Part shown: in pieces, positions 35,293-44,724 of the stretch
How positions within the stretch are numbered: position 1 is the stretch's first letter
Layout of the letters: the number at the start of each line of letters is the position of its first letter
Origin: CAYQMF01 sp964418595
GTDB taxonomy: Bacteria; Planctomycetota; UBA1135; UBA2386
Direction: 5' to 3'
Length of the DNA stretch: 64,000 nt
Assembly: GCA_964418595.1 (NCBI GenBank)
Contig: CAYQMF010000013.1
Coordinates: forward strand, 13,437-77,436
The notes under the pieces: generated by a model
What the model was told of the DNA's origin: nothing
What the model saw: the letters and a program-made list of their open reading frames with translations, nothing else
The model's database searches: none
Program-made: the position numbers and the translations under genes

Positions 35293-35436
35293 ACGGGAGG
35301 ACGGGCCGCGCGCGACGTTTGGCCGAGGTCGCAAGAAACTGCGGCAAAGCAGCTTATGGCTCTAGCCGGTGACCATGGCCCATTCCACCCCGGCACGATT
35401 CCCACCCTGACCGCGGTTTCGCCGCGGTCTCCGCTC

Positions 35437-35690
35437 AGCGCCGCCAGTGGTCGCAAGGGCTGATGCTCCATCCCTGCATCCTTACGTTCCGCAAGGATGC
35501 AATCAAAGGATCGACCCGTGCCCGACACCTCCGTGCAGCGGCGAGCCGCTGCACCGGGCGACGTGCTTTCCGGGTTGCATGTGGCGGCTTCGCCCCGCCA
35601 GAAGGGGCCGCAGGCGCAGTTGGGTCTGTCGCCGACTACTACTCCTGCTCACAACAGCTGAATCCTCGCGCCACGCGAGGATCCGCGGGC
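35437..35690 (+). repeat. Structured repeat copy D, in the 454-bp gap at 35.2-35.7 kb
   Basis: Shares with copy B the block GGATCGACCCGTG to TTTCCGGGTTG, including the 10-bp hairpin GTGCAGCGGC-GA-GCCGCTGCAC (35533-35554). Its first hairpin is different (TGCATCCTT/AAGGATGCA, 35475-35501). Shares with copy E the second half: GCCAGAAGGGGCCGCAGGCGC, CGACTACTACTCC, and the hairpin ATCCTCGCG-CCA-CGCGAGGAT (35662-35682). It ends a few bases before the stop of the kelch lipoprotein gene. Confidence 0.88.
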
Positions 35691-35698
35691 ATGTTGGA

Positions 35699-38581
35699 TC
35701 AGCGATACAGCTCGGCGGTCGCGCTGCCGTCCACGGCGCCACCGAAGATCAGCGTCCTCCCCGCCGGCAGGACCAGTACCTTGGGAGCCAGCCGCCCGAC
35801 CGACAGGCTGCCCACCATCGCAAACGTGCCGGCACCGGGGCTGTAGACCTCGCAACTGTCGAGGGTGGCAAGCGTGTTACCCGTACCGCCGCAGACCAGG
35901 ACATCGCCGCCGGGGAGGAGCGCGATCCCGGCGCTGCGTCGCGCGACCGCGAGTGCCCCCGTCGACGCGAAGGTGCCGGCCACCGGGTCGTACAACTCGG
36001 CCGTGGCGGTGGGGGTGAGGAAGCCGCCGCCGCCGGCGACCAGGACCTTCCCATTGCGCAACAGCACTGCGACGGCTTGTCCCCGCGCGGTCGCGAGCCC
36101 GCCGGTGAGCGCGAACGTGCCCGCAATCGGGTCGTACAGCTCGCACGACGCGAGCGCGCTGCCGCTGCCGTCGACGCCGCCGACGATCAGCACCTTGCCG
36201 TTGTCGAGGCGCACCGCCGCGTGGTTGCGCCGCGCCACGACGAGCGCTCCAGTCGCGCCGAACGTGCCCGCGGTGGGGGCGTAGCGCTCCGCGCTCGCCA
36301 GCGTGCTGCTCGTGCCGGCACCACCGGCCACCAGGACGTCGCCGTTCGTCAGCAACGTCGCCGTCGAGCCCTGGCGCGCGGTCGCGAGCGCACCCGTGGC
36401 GGCGAACGTGCCCGCCGTCGGATCGAACAGCTCCGCGCTCGCCAGCGGCGTGAGCGCCACCGCGCCGCCGCAGACGAGCACGCGCCCGTTGCCGAGCACC
36501 GTCGCCATGGCGTCGGTGCGCGCCGCGCCGAGCGAGCCGGTGGCGGTCCAGCGGTCCGCGCGCGGGTCGTAGGTCTCCGCAGACGCTGTGGCGCTCAGCG
36601 CACCTTCGAGCCCTCCGGCGACGAGCACGCGCCCGTCGCGGAGCAGCACGGCGCTCGCCTGCGCGCGCGCGACGAGGTTGCTCGCCGCGGCGGCACAGGT
36701 CTGCGCGGCCGGGTACAGCGCGTCGTAGATCTCGCTGGTCGCGAGCATCGAGAACGTGCCAGCGTCGCCGCCGGGCACGAGGACCCGGCCGTCGGGCAAG
36801 GACGCCAGCGTCAGCAGCGCGCGCGCGTTGGTCAGCGTTCCGCCGACGAACCACTGGCCGACCAACGGGTCGAACACTTCGCACGAAGCGAGCGCCGTGC
36901 CGTTGGTGGCGCTGCCGCCGAGCACGACGACCCGACCGTTGGCGAGGGCGAAGACCTCGGCGCCGCTGCGTGCGGTCGCGAGCGCGCCGCTGGCAGTGAA
37001 CGTGCCGGTCGCCGGATCGAAGCGCTCGCAACTGGCGAGCGCGATCGCACCGTCGTGGCCGCCACCCACGAGCACCGTCCCGTCACTCAGTCGCACCGCG
37101 AAGTGCAGCCTCCGCGCCGTGCCCATGTTCCCCACCGACGCGAAAGTGCCGGGCGCGGGGTCGTACACCTCCGCGGTCGCCACCGGCGTGCCGCCTCCGG
37201 TCACGAGCACGCGACCATTGCCGAGGAGCGTGGCGGTGTGGCGTTCCCGCGCCGTGGCCATGGCGCCGGTCGCCGCGAACGTGCCGGCGACCGGGTCGAA
37301 CAGTTCCGCGCTGCTGAGCGCGGTGCCGTCGAGGCCGCCCGCCATCAACACCTTGCCGTTGCCGAGGAGCGTCGCCGAGTGCCGCGTCCGCGCCACGTTC
37401 ATCGCCCCGGCAGTGTTGGCGAAGGTGCCCGCCCACGGGTCGTACAGCTCCGCCGAAGTCGAGGCGACGAGATCGTGGCCCGAGACGAGGACGCGGCCAT
37501 CGCCGAGCCGAACGGAGGTCGGACGGGTGCGGGTCTGCGCCATCGTGCCCGTCGCGCCCGTCGTGCCGTTCCACGGGTCGTAGCGGCTGCAGCCACTGAA
37601 GTACGACCCCATCGACGTGTTCTGGCCGCCGGCGCACAGCACGCCGCCGCCGGGCAGGGTCGTCGCCGTGTGTCGCCCGCGGCCGATGGGCAGCGTCGCA
37701 CCATTGGTGATGCTGCTGGCCACGACGCCGAGCCACGCGACCTCGCTGGTCACCTGCGTGCCGAACGAGTCCGCGACGATGACGCGGTAGCGCGCGCCGT
37801 CGTTGCCGGCGACGGTCGCGGCCGTCGTGTGCGCCGCCGCGGTCGCGCCCGAGACCGCGAGGCCTTCGCGATACCACTGGTAGGTGAGCGCCCCGGTTCC
37901 GGCGACGGTGACGCCGAAGCCTGCGGTCGCGCCGACGAGGACCGTCGCGGCCTGTGGGTGGGCGGTGATCGACAGCGAGGGTGCGGTGACGGTGAGCGTG
38001 ATGTTTGCCGTTGCCGTACCGCCGTCGTTGCTCGCGGTGACCGTGTACGACGTCTGCGCCGCCGTCACGGTGGGCGTGCCGGACACGACGCCGGTCGTGG
38101 GGCTCAGCGTCAGGCCGGCCGGCAGCGCCGGCGCGATCGTGAACGTCACGACTTCGCCACCGGTGCTGGTCGGTACGAGCGGCGTGAGCGTCGAGCCACC
38201 GACGACGCTCACCGATCCGCCCGCGTAGGCGATCGACGGCGCGGCGTCGGTGACGCGCAGTTGCAGATCCACCGTGGCACTGCCGGCCGCGTTGGTCGCA
38301 GTGACGACATGCGTGCGCACCGCGGTGATCGTCGTCGGCGTACCGCCGACCACGCCGGTGCCGGCGTCGAACGTCAGCCCATCGGGCAGCGCTGGCGCGA
38401 TCGACCAGGCGGTCACCGCCCCACCGGTGACCGAGGGAGAGTTGGGGGCGACTGCACTGCCGCGCGCGTAGGTCGCCGGGTTGCTGGCGTACAGCACGCT
38501 CGCCGGCGGCGCGACGCCACTGCTGCCACCGCAGCCGGAGGCGAAGGGCACCACGAGGAGGACGAGTCGGGAAGCGCGCAT
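35699..38581 (-). CDS. Large lipoprotein with Ig-like and kelch-type repeats
   Basis: 960 residues from the ATG at 38579-38581; lipobox near LLVVPFASGC. The order is: two putative-Ig (He_PIG-like) domains (about 25-200; motifs ALPDGLTFDAGTGVVGGTPT and ALPAGLTLSPTTGVVSGTPT), one Ig-like domain (about 205-295; GALTYQWYREGLAVSGAT), then some 13 kelch-type repeats of about 50 residues with the pattern (H/A)xAxxLxxGxVLVxGG ... A(E/S)xYDPxxGTFxxTG. Such proteins are surface-anchored and probably bind polymers or partners. Convergence of the C-terminus with repeat D suggests no further domain. Function unknown. Confidence 0.9.
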   Translation of the reverse strand: MRASRLVLLVVPFASGCGGSSGVAPPASVLYASNPATYARGSAVAPNSPSVTGGAVTAWSIAPALPDGLTFDAGTGVVGGTPTTITAVRTHVVTATNAAGSATVDLQLRVTDAAPSIAYAGGSVSVVGGSTLTPLVPTSTGGEVVTFTIAPALPAGLTLSPTTGVVSGTPTVTAAQTSYTVTASNDGGTATANITLTVTAPSLSITAHPQAATVLVGATAGFGVTVAGTGALTYQWYREGLAVSGATAAAHTTAATVAGNDGARYRVIVADSFGTQVTSEVAWLGVVASSITNGATLPIGRGRHTATTLPGGGVLCAGGQNTSMGSYFSGCSRYDPWNGTTGATGTMAQTRTRPTSVRLGDGRVLVSGHDLVASTSAELYDPWAGTFANTAGAMNVARTRHSATLLGNGKVLMAGGLDGTALSSAELFDPVAGTFAATGAMATARERHTATLLGNGRVLVTGGGTPVATAEVYDPAPGTFASVGNMGTARRLHFAVRLSDGTVLVGGGHDGAIALASCERFDPATGTFTASGALATARSGAEVFALANGRVVVLGGSATNGTALASCEVFDPLVGQWFVGGTLTNARALLTLASLPDGRVLVPGGDAGTFSMLATSEIYDALYPAAQTCAAAASNLVARAQASAVLLRDGRVLVAGGLEGALSATASAETYDPRADRWTATGSLGAARTDAMATVLGNGRVLVCGGAVALTPLASAELFDPTAGTFAATGALATARQGSTATLLTNGDVLVAGGAGTSSTLASAERYAPTAGTFGATGALVVARRNHAAVRLDNGKVLIVGGVDGSGSALASCELYDPIAGTFALTGGLATARGQAVAVLLRNGKVLVAGGGGFLTPTATAELYDPVAGTFASTGALAVARRSAGIALLPGGDVLVCGGTGNTLATLDSCEVYSPGAGTFAMVGSLSVGRLAPKVLVLPAGRTLIFGGAVDGSATAELYR

Positions 38582-38791
38582 GCGGAGCGGGACGAGGGGT
38601 GGCACCAAGGGGATCCTCCAAGCAGTTCTTCGGACGAATGCGAGGACGGGCTCCAGCCGATCGACCGGCGTCGCGGCGGCGCGTCCGCCAGAAGTTGGTC
38701 TTTGCCGCAGGAGCGGGCGTGCGGATCACGCTACCCTCGACGCCCGGCACCTGCTCGCCCATCGTTCCGTCGACCCTCGCCAACCTGCGCC

Positions 38792-39526
38792 ATGCTCCAG
38801 ACCCGACCCTTCGCCACGTTCGCGCTCCTCCTGTCCGCCTTCGGCATGGCCGGTTGTAAGACGACTGCCGTCGCGCCGCCCGCGCCGTTGGCGGTCCTGC
38901 CCGCCGCCGATCCGGTCGCGGCTTCGCCCGCGCTCATCCCGCTCGATCCGCGCCCGGTCGCCGAAGGCGACGTCAACGCCGCGCAGATGAGCTACACCTA
39001 CGTCGAGGTCGGCGCGACCCAGCTCGACGTGGATGCCGCGGTCACCGGCGCTCGCGACGCCGACACCTACTACGGTCGCGTGTCGCTCGGCCTCGGCATC
39101 CTGCTGCACGGCTTCGCGAGCTACGAGAACACCGAGTTCAACCTCAACGGCACGACGTCGGACCTGTTCAAGCTCGGCGCCGGCGCGCACCTCGAAGTCA
39201 GCGACAAGCTGCACGCCGTCGGCGAGATCGCGTGGCTGTTCAACGACGTCTCGAGCAACGTCGTGGGCTTCGGCAACAGCAAGTTCGGCTACGAGATGAA
39301 GGCCGGCGTGCGCTTCATGGCGCTCGAGTTCGATCGGGGCGGCGTCGAGCTCGACGGCAATCTCGTGTGGGTTGACCTCGACAACCGCCTCGCCAGCGAA
39401 GACCGCGCGTTCGGCTGGGAAGCCGGCGCGCGCCTGCACCTGTTCAAGCTGCTGAGCGTCGGTGCGATGTACTCGATCCTCGAAGACGACGACCTCGTGT
39501 CGGTCAGCGCACGCGTGGCGTTCTGA
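38792..39526 (+). CDS. Outer-membrane beta-barrel-like lipoprotein
   Basis: 244 residues from the ATG at 38792; lipobox LSAFGMAGC. After a proline/alanine linker (25-60) the sequence alternates in the style of an eight-stranded barrel (AQMSYTYVEVGATQLDVDAA, YYGRVSLGLGILLHGFASYE, KLGAGAHLEVSDKLHAVGEI, GYEMKAGVRFMALE) and ends in VSVSARVAF with a terminal phenylalanine, typical of BAM substrates. A lipoprotein signal on a barrel is unusual and may be misread. Role unknown. It is followed after 15 bp by the MoaD-like gene. Confidence 0.85.
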   Translation: MLQTRPFATFALLLSAFGMAGCKTTAVAPPAPLAVLPAADPVAASPALIPLDPRPVAEGDVNAAQMSYTYVEVGATQLDVDAAVTGARDADTYYGRVSLGLGILLHGFASYENTEFNLNGTTSDLFKLGAGAHLEVSDKLHAVGEIAWLFNDVSSNVVGFGNSKFGYEMKAGVRFMALEFDRGGVELDGNLVWVDLDNRLASEDRAFGWEAGARLHLFKLLSVGAMYSILEDDDLVSVSARVAF

Positions 39527-39541
39527 GCAGGTCGCCGGCGG

Positions 39542-39820
39542 ATGGCCACGGTCGAGCTGACCAACCACCTCTACCAGTTCTTCCCGGACCTCCAGGGTCG
39601 GACGCTCACCGTCGACGGTGCGACCGTCGCCGACATCGTGCGCGGCATGGAGGCGATCGCGCCGGGCTTCGCCTTCTACGTGTGCGACGAGGCCGGACGC
39701 CTGCGCCAGCACGTGCTGATCTTCATCGGCAACGACCGGGTGAAAGACCGCGCCACGCTGCGGGACCCGGTGGCTCCTGACGCGCGCGTCTTCATCCTGC
39801 AGGCGCTCAGCGGCGGCTGA
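39542..39820 (+). CDS. MoaD/ThiS family protein
   Basis: 92 residues from the ATG at 39542. Ubiquitin-like beta-grasp: MATVELTNHLYQFFPDLQGR, VDGATVADIVRGMEAIAPGF, HVLIFIGNDRV, and the C-terminal di-glycine (LQALSGG) needed for thiocarboxylation. MoaD/ThiS proteins carry sulfur for molybdopterin or thiazole synthesis, but this subgroup is often found beside a BNR/sialidase-like gene, as here (40021), where its role is unknown. Repeat E separates the pair. Confidence 0.88.
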   Translation: MATVELTNHLYQFFPDLQGRTLTVDGATVADIVRGMEAIAPGFAFYVCDEAGRLRQHVLIFIGNDRVKDRATLRDPVAPDARVFILQALSGG

Positions 39821-39827
39821 TCTTCTA

Positions 39828-39969
39828 CTCCCGCGAATCCTCGCGTCGCGCGAGGATTCTGCCGTTGCATGCGGGAGTAGTAGTCGCCCTCCAGGAACAA
39901 CAGCGCCTGCGGCCTCTTCTGGCGGTGCGAAGCACCGCATCCATCAACCCTTTGGGTTGCGGCCGCAGC
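39828..39969 (-). repeat. Structured repeat copy E, between MoaD-like and BNR genes
   Basis: Read on the minus strand it starts with the same outer stem and hairpin 1 as copies A-C: CTGCGGCC (39907-39914) pairs with GGCCGCAG (39961-39968), enclosing CAACCC/GGGTTG (39945-39959). Hairpin 2 is different (GCGGTGC-GAA-GCACCGC, 39922-39938). The remainder matches copy D, including GACTACTACTCC and the hairpin GAATCCTCGCG-TCG-CGCGAGGATTC (39835-39859). The architecture is kept although the stem sequences differ. Confidence 0.9.
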
Positions 39970-40020
39970 AGCGCTGAGATCCACGCGGCGGGTAGACTCG
40001 CCGCCTCCCAGGAGACACAC

Positions 40021-41184
40021 ATGAGCGCGCGCATCCTCGTCGGCACCCGCAAGGGCACGTTCTTCGTCAGCAAGTCGCACGGGCGATGGCGCCCCACGCT
40101 CGCGGGCCACATCGGCGCCGGCGTGAACTACGTCGCGAAGGACCCGCGCAAGGGCACGCTGTGGGCGTTGCTCGGGCACGGGCACTGGGGCGCCAAGCTG
40201 TCGCGCTCGACCGACGACGGCAAGACCTGGGCGGATGCGCCGCAGCTCAAGTACCCCGAAGGCGCGCGCCACTACGTGCCGCCGCCACCGACCGAGACCG
40301 GCCCCGGCGAAGGCGCGCCGACGCTGAAGCCCGCCACGCTCCTCAAGCTGTGGACGATGGCGTTCGGCCCCGATGGCCGGATCTACATCGGCACGATCCC
40401 CGGCGGGCTGTTCGTGAGCGAAGACGGCGGCGAGTCGTTCGCGCTCGACCGTGGCCTGTGGGACCACGAGTCGCGCGGCGGCGACCTCTTCGTCGGCCCG
40501 GGCAACGGCACCACCAAATGGTTCGGCACGCCGGCGGCGGAGGGCGAGTTCTCGCCCGGCATCCACTCGGTGGTCGTCGATCCGCGCAACGGCAAGCGCG
40601 TGCTGGTGGCGATCTCGACCGCAGGCGTGTTCGAGACCACCGACGGCGGCAAGACCTGGCGCACGCGCAACGCGGGGCTCGTGATGGACTACTCGCCGAC
40701 GCCGACCGACGAGTGGGCCGGGCACGACCCGCACCAGCTCGTGATGTGCGCGGGCCAGCCGCAGTACCTCTGGCAACAGAACCACTGCGGCGTCTTCCAC
40801 AGCGACGACGGCGCGGTCTCGTGGAAGAAGGTCAGCCAGCCGGAGCGCGGCGTGCACTTCGGCTTCCCGGTCGCGGTCGATCCCAAGGACGGGCGCAGCG
40901 CGTGGCTGGTGCCGGGCAAGGCCGACATGCAGCGGACGACCATCGACGGCGGCCTGTTCGTCGCGCACACGAAGGACGGCGGTGCCACGTGGGAGCACCT
41001 GCGCGAGGGACTGCCGCAGGAGAACGCCTACGACGTGGTCTACCGCCACGCGCTCGACTTCGCGGCCGACCACCTCGCCTTCGGCAGCACCACCGGCAAC
41101 CTGTACGTGAGCGAGGACCGCGGCGCGAGCTGGCAGGTCGTCGCCAACAACCTGCCGCCGGTCTACAGCGTGCGCTTCGGGTAG
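40021..41184 (+). CDS. BNR-repeat / sialidase-like protein
   Basis: 387 residues from the ATG at 40021, no signal peptide. Repeated Asp-box motifs (S-x-D-x-G-x-T-W) are visible: SRSTDDGKTW, VSEDGGESF, ETTDGGKTWRTRN, HSDDGAVSWKK, HTKDGGATWEH, VSEDRGASWQ. These mark a six-bladed propeller of the BNR/exo-alpha-sialidase superfamily. Catalytic residues of true sialidases cannot be recognised, so I keep the function open. The protein pairs with the MoaD-like gene in this and other genomes (from memory). Confidence 0.87.
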   Translation: MSARILVGTRKGTFFVSKSHGRWRPTLAGHIGAGVNYVAKDPRKGTLWALLGHGHWGAKLSRSTDDGKTWADAPQLKYPEGARHYVPPPPTETGPGEGAPTLKPATLLKLWTMAFGPDGRIYIGTIPGGLFVSEDGGESFALDRGLWDHESRGGDLFVGPGNGTTKWFGTPAAEGEFSPGIHSVVVDPRNGKRVLVAISTAGVFETTDGGKTWRTRNAGLVMDYSPTPTDEWAGHDPHQLVMCAGQPQYLWQQNHCGVFHSDDGAVSWKKVSQPERGVHFGFPVAVDPKDGRSAWLVPGKADMQRTTIDGGLFVAHTKDGGATWEHLREGLPQENAYDVVYRHALDFAADHLAFGSTTGNLYVSEDRGASWQVVANNLPPVYSVRFG

Positions 41185-41191
41185 GACCCGC

Positions 41192-41920
41192 TCACCGCAC
41201 TGCTTCGTCGAGCCGCCGTGCGAGGTCCATGAGGATCGCGGTGGCGTTGCCTTGCAGCGTGCGCGTGCCCGGCGCGGCGACGTCGGCGTGGAAGGCGAAA
41301 CGCTTCGGTGGGTCGGTGGCAAGGCGCAGGAGTGCGTCCATACCCGCGACGCCCTTGAAGTCGGCGTGCACCGGCGTGCCCTGCGCGATCCACACCGACG
41401 CCGGCAGGCGCCCGGCGCTGCCGCCCAGCAGATCGAGCCGGCCCGTCTTCGCCGTCGCCATGAAGAACTGCAGCAGCTCCGGCACGCCGCCGGTGACCTC
41501 GCCGGTGAAGGTAGCCCCCTGCGTCGCGAGATCGGTGAACGCCACGCCCGCGCCCATCGTCTCCTGGATCGAGATCTCCGGCGCCTGCTTGCCGACGCTC
41601 GCGGGATCGCTCCCCGGCGGCAGCATGTGCAGGCGGAAGACCTGCCCGCCGATCTGGAGGGTGGCCCCGTCGGCGAGGAGCGTGGGGGCCGCGATGCGCT
41701 GCCCTTCCACCATCACGCCGTTGCGACTGGCGAGATCGACCGCCGCCCAGCCGCCGCCCCGATGCTCCGTCCAGATCAGCTCCGCATGGCGACGCGACGC
41801 CATCGCATCGGCCACCAGGATGTCGACGCCGGGATCCCGCCCGAACACGTAGGTCTGTTCCGGGTCCAGCCGGTGCACGTCCCCCGACGCGGAGACCAGG
41901 AAGTAGTCGATCGTCGCCAT
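41192..41920 (-). CDS. FHA domain / DUF4388 protein
   Basis: 242 residues from the ATG at 41918-41920. FHA domain at about 10-95, with the phosphothreonine-binding residues in VFGRDPGVDILV (G27, R28), ASRRHAEL and LASRNGVMVEG. Residues about 135-235 match DUF4388 (GVAFTDLATQGATFTGEVTG, LLQFFMATAKTGRLDLLGGS, ALLRLATDPPKRFAFH), a domain common in myxobacterial and planctomycete regulators. It probably reads a phosphorylated partner in Ser/Thr kinase signalling; no kinase is nearby. Convergent with the BNR gene. Confidence 0.9.
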   Translation of the reverse strand: MATIDYFLVSASGDVHRLDPEQTYVFGRDPGVDILVADAMASRRHAELIWTEHRGGGWAAVDLASRNGVMVEGQRIAAPTLLADGATLQIGGQVFRLHMLPPGSDPASVGKQAPEISIQETMGAGVAFTDLATQGATFTGEVTGGVPELLQFFMATAKTGRLDLLGGSAGRLPASVWIAQGTPVHADFKGVAGMDALLRLATDPPKRFAFHADVAAPGTRTLQGNATAILMDLARRLDEAVR

Positions 41921-42020
41921 CGGGATCTCGTCGCCGTCGCTACGTCGACTTCGGGCGGGGTCGAACTCGAGGGGGGACGCGAGAGTGCGACGCGACCGGA
42001 GCTGGGACGGCGTGCGGGGC

Positions 42021-44222
42021 TCACCGCACCCGGATCACCAGCGTCTCGCTGGTCGCCAACGCGACCGGCGTGGCCGGTGGTTGACACCCCAGCGTGCTGC
42101 CGACGACGACGTTCTGCACCGCGAACTCGGCGCCGATCAGGTTGAAGCCGCAAGGAACGGGCAGGTCGAGGCTGGCGCCGAGCACGGTCATGAGGATCGG
42201 GCCCACGCCGAGTGCGCAACGCGTGCACAGGAAGACGGGTGATGCGGGCACGCCGATCAGGAACACCTGCGACGCAGGACTCGGCGCCGAGGCGCGGAAG
42301 CGGATCGTGCCGCCCAACGCCGGTTCGTCGAGCGACGTCAGCGCGTGACGGCCGCAGCTCGTCAACAACGTCGTGATGCCCCCGGTGGGACTGAGTCCGT
42401 CGAAGAGGACGCCGGCGACGTCGAGGTTTCCGCCGGAGATCTGGTCGAAGGTCACGAACGAACGCGCCGCGGGGCCGCCCATCTCGCCGGTGCCCGCGAT
42501 CGCGATGTCCTGCTCGTTGGCGCTCGTCTCCGCGGGTAGTGCGCGGTGACCGTCGCTGAAGCGGATGTCCGGCACGGAGACGACGGCGGCGTACACGTCG
42601 AAGCTCCCCGCGGCGCCCGCTGCCTCCTGGTAGGCGTACGTATAGCGACAGCCGTCGAACGCGACGCGCGGCCGGATCTGATCACGGGCAAGGATGGCGC
42701 CGGGCTCGCGGCTCGTGAGGTTGATCGCGGCGCCCACGGTCATCGACGTCTGCAGCCGGACGACGCGGCCGAAGATGTCGCCGTTGCCGGCGGTCTCGCT
42801 GCGTGAGTACACGACGAACCACTCCGGGTTGCGCCCAGCGATGCCACCGAGGCGGCAATCGGGCAGCGTTTCGATCGAAGCTCTGCGGATGGTCGAACCG
42901 GTCAACGGCGCCTCCGCCACGTGGACGTGCTGGACGCCCCCGACGTTCCGGGCGTAGATGCACAGCCAGGGTCCGTTGGTCGTCCGCGCCTTGCTGGTCC
43001 GCACCTCGACGACATCGTGGCCGGTGACCGACAAGACGTCGCGCACCTGCACGTTGCCGCCCGTCGACACGCGCACGAACGACACGTGCCTGCCGCTGCC
43101 GTTGTCGCTCAAGCACATGACCGCGTAGTTGGCGCCGTTCGCGTCGGTTGCGATCGAACCGCCGATGCTCGGCGCGATGTCATCGCGACCCAGGCCCGCC
43201 GTGTCGAGCACGGTGAAGGTCGAACCCTGGCTGGTGTTGCCCGCGTCGCGCGTGCGGCCCAGGATGACGCGGTTGGCGATGCCGATGTCCTCGTCCCAGG
43301 CGATCAGGAACTGCCGAGCCGGGCCGTTGGCGCCGACGGAGGGATTCCTCGACTCGCGCGAGCCTGTGGCCACGACGACCTCCTCGAGGAATGCGCCCGC
43401 ACTGTCGAAGCGGCGGCTGACGATGTCGCTGTCGGTAGTGGAGAACTCGCGGGCGTACACCACCAACCAGTTGCCGGTGGTGGGCTCGAAGGCGACGTCG
43501 GAGTTCCCGGTCTGGTCGGTCCCGCCGTCCACGGTGAAGGCCCGCACCACGGGGTCGATGGTCACCGGCCCCGGGCTGGCCGCGACGAACGCGGCGGGCA
43601 CCCGCAGTTCGATCCCGCCGGCGCAGAGCACCGACGCCGAGGTGGCGCGCCGGCCTTGTGCGTCGATCGCCACCACGTCGCCGTAGTGGACGTGTCCGAG
43701 GGTCGCGTGCGTGAACCGGAGCCCGGTGTCGTCGTCCTCGGCACGCAGATCGGTCGTGGCCGCGAGCCGGACCACGAGGTCGCCGCTGCCCGCGCGGTCG
43801 TCCACCACGAAAGTCTGCTCGACCTCACCTTCGCGAAGCTCCCAGATCTCGCGCAGCGCACCCCGCGCGTACGACACGCGCATGCCTTCGACCTCCGGCG
43901 GTGCGTCGGCGCGGAACGGCAGGGCGCGCCCGCCACGTTCGACGCTGCGGAGCGCGAACGAGACGGGATGCGACCCCACCGCCTTGGCTCCGAAGTAGGG
44001 GAAGAACTCGACGGCGTCGGGGCCGAAGCGGGCCTTGTAGCCCGGCGCCAGCACCCAGACGTTGCCGTCGCCCGGGCGATCGACGTGGACCTGGCTCAAG
44101 CGGCCGGGAGTCACGGGTGCGGGCGGTAGCGGCGACTGCGCGTTGGCGCCGATGCCCAGCGCCAGCAAGGGGAGGAGGACGAGCCTGCGTGGCGAGACGG
44201 CTCGCGAGGAGATGATCGACAT
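42021..44222 (-). CDS. Large secreted protein of unknown function
   Basis: 733 residues from the ATG at 44220-44222; signal peptide with VLLPLLALGIGANAQ. The N-terminal 230 residues are beta-rich (GNVWVLAPGYKARFGPDAVE, LRFTHATLGHVHYGDVVAID). Residues about 230-600 contain repeated blocks such as VAFEPTTGNWLVVYAREFST and RQFLIAWDEDIGIANR, in which W(L/F)VVY recurs, suggesting a propeller. The C-terminal 130 residues (CGRHALTSLDEPALGGTIRF ... LIGAEFAVQNVVVGS) belong to the shared C-terminal domain type. Function unknown. Confidence 0.87.
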   Translation of the reverse strand: MSIISSRAVSPRRLVLLPLLALGIGANAQSPLPPAPVTPGRLSQVHVDRPGDGNVWVLAPGYKARFGPDAVEFFPYFGAKAVGSHPVSFALRSVERGGRALPFRADAPPEVEGMRVSYARGALREIWELREGEVEQTFVVDDRAGSGDLVVRLAATTDLRAEDDDTGLRFTHATLGHVHYGDVVAIDAQGRRATSASVLCAGGIELRVPAAFVAASPGPVTIDPVVRAFTVDGGTDQTGNSDVAFEPTTGNWLVVYAREFSTTDSDIVSRRFDSAGAFLEEVVVATGSRESRNPSVGANGPARQFLIAWDEDIGIANRVILGRTRDAGNTSQGSTFTVLDTAGLGRDDIAPSIGGSIATDANGANYAVMCLSDNGSGRHVSFVRVSTGGNVQVRDVLSVTGHDVVEVRTSKARTTNGPWLCIYARNVGGVQHVHVAEAPLTGSTIRRASIETLPDCRLGGIAGRNPEWFVVYSRSETAGNGDIFGRVVRLQTSMTVGAAINLTSREPGAILARDQIRPRVAFDGCRYTYAYQEAAGAAGSFDVYAAVVSVPDIRFSDGHRALPAETSANEQDIAIAGTGEMGGPAARSFVTFDQISGGNLDVAGVLFDGLSPTGGITTLLTSCGRHALTSLDEPALGGTIRFRASAPSPASQVFLIGVPASPVFLCTRCALGVGPILMTVLGASLDLPVPCGFNLIGAEFAVQNVVVGSTLGCQPPATPVALATSETLVIRVR

Positions 44223-44329
44223 GGCATCCCGCGGACGCGAGGTCGCGCGGGAACCGGACAGGAATGTCGTCGGCGCCCGATTCCGAGCGGTCGGGCATTC
44301 ACGCTGCGCGACGAAGGCGCGGCGGGGGA

Positions 44330-44724
44330 TCAGACCGCCGCGAGCAGCTTGCTGATCGTCGCTCCGTTCCGGCGATCGCCCTCGTCACCGGCGAAGGCGT
44401 GGGCGTTCAGGCGATTGAGCACCGGCACTTGGATCTCCACTCCGCCGTCGTTGTCGAAGCCCTTCAGCTTGCCGTGGACCTCGCGCCGACGGTCGGTCAG
44501 CTTCCCGGTCCACTCGAGTCGGGTTTGCAGGTTCGCCCGACTCCACTGGTTGTCGAAGTTCTGGAAGAAGTTGTGCTTGATGTCGGCCTCGAGTACCGGC
44601 GGTGCACTCCAGACCGGGAAGTTGCGGGCCTTGCCACGCAGGAGCACGATGCGTTCGCTCGGGATGGGGGCGTTGAGCCCGGGGAGGTCGGGGAACAGGG
44701 CCGCATCGGCACAGCCGACGAACT
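44330..44724 (-). pseudogene. 3' part of an unrecognised gene, truncated beside repeat copy C
   Basis: The frame ends at 44330 and codes GKFVGCADAALFPDLPGLNA ... LKGFDNDGGVEIQVPVLNRL ... ISKLLAAV. Upstream it runs into repeat copy C, and the in-frame sequence there is repeat, not protein-like. No plausible start codon with a ribosome site precedes the protein-like part; a GTG in ERIVLLRG is the only weak option. I conclude that the repeat replaced or split off the 5' end. The family of the remaining 130 residues is unknown to me. Confidence 0.55.

Noticed and set aside
40021..41184. True sialidase
   Set aside because: Asp-boxes are present, but no arginine triad or signal peptide could be recognised; kept as BNR protein.
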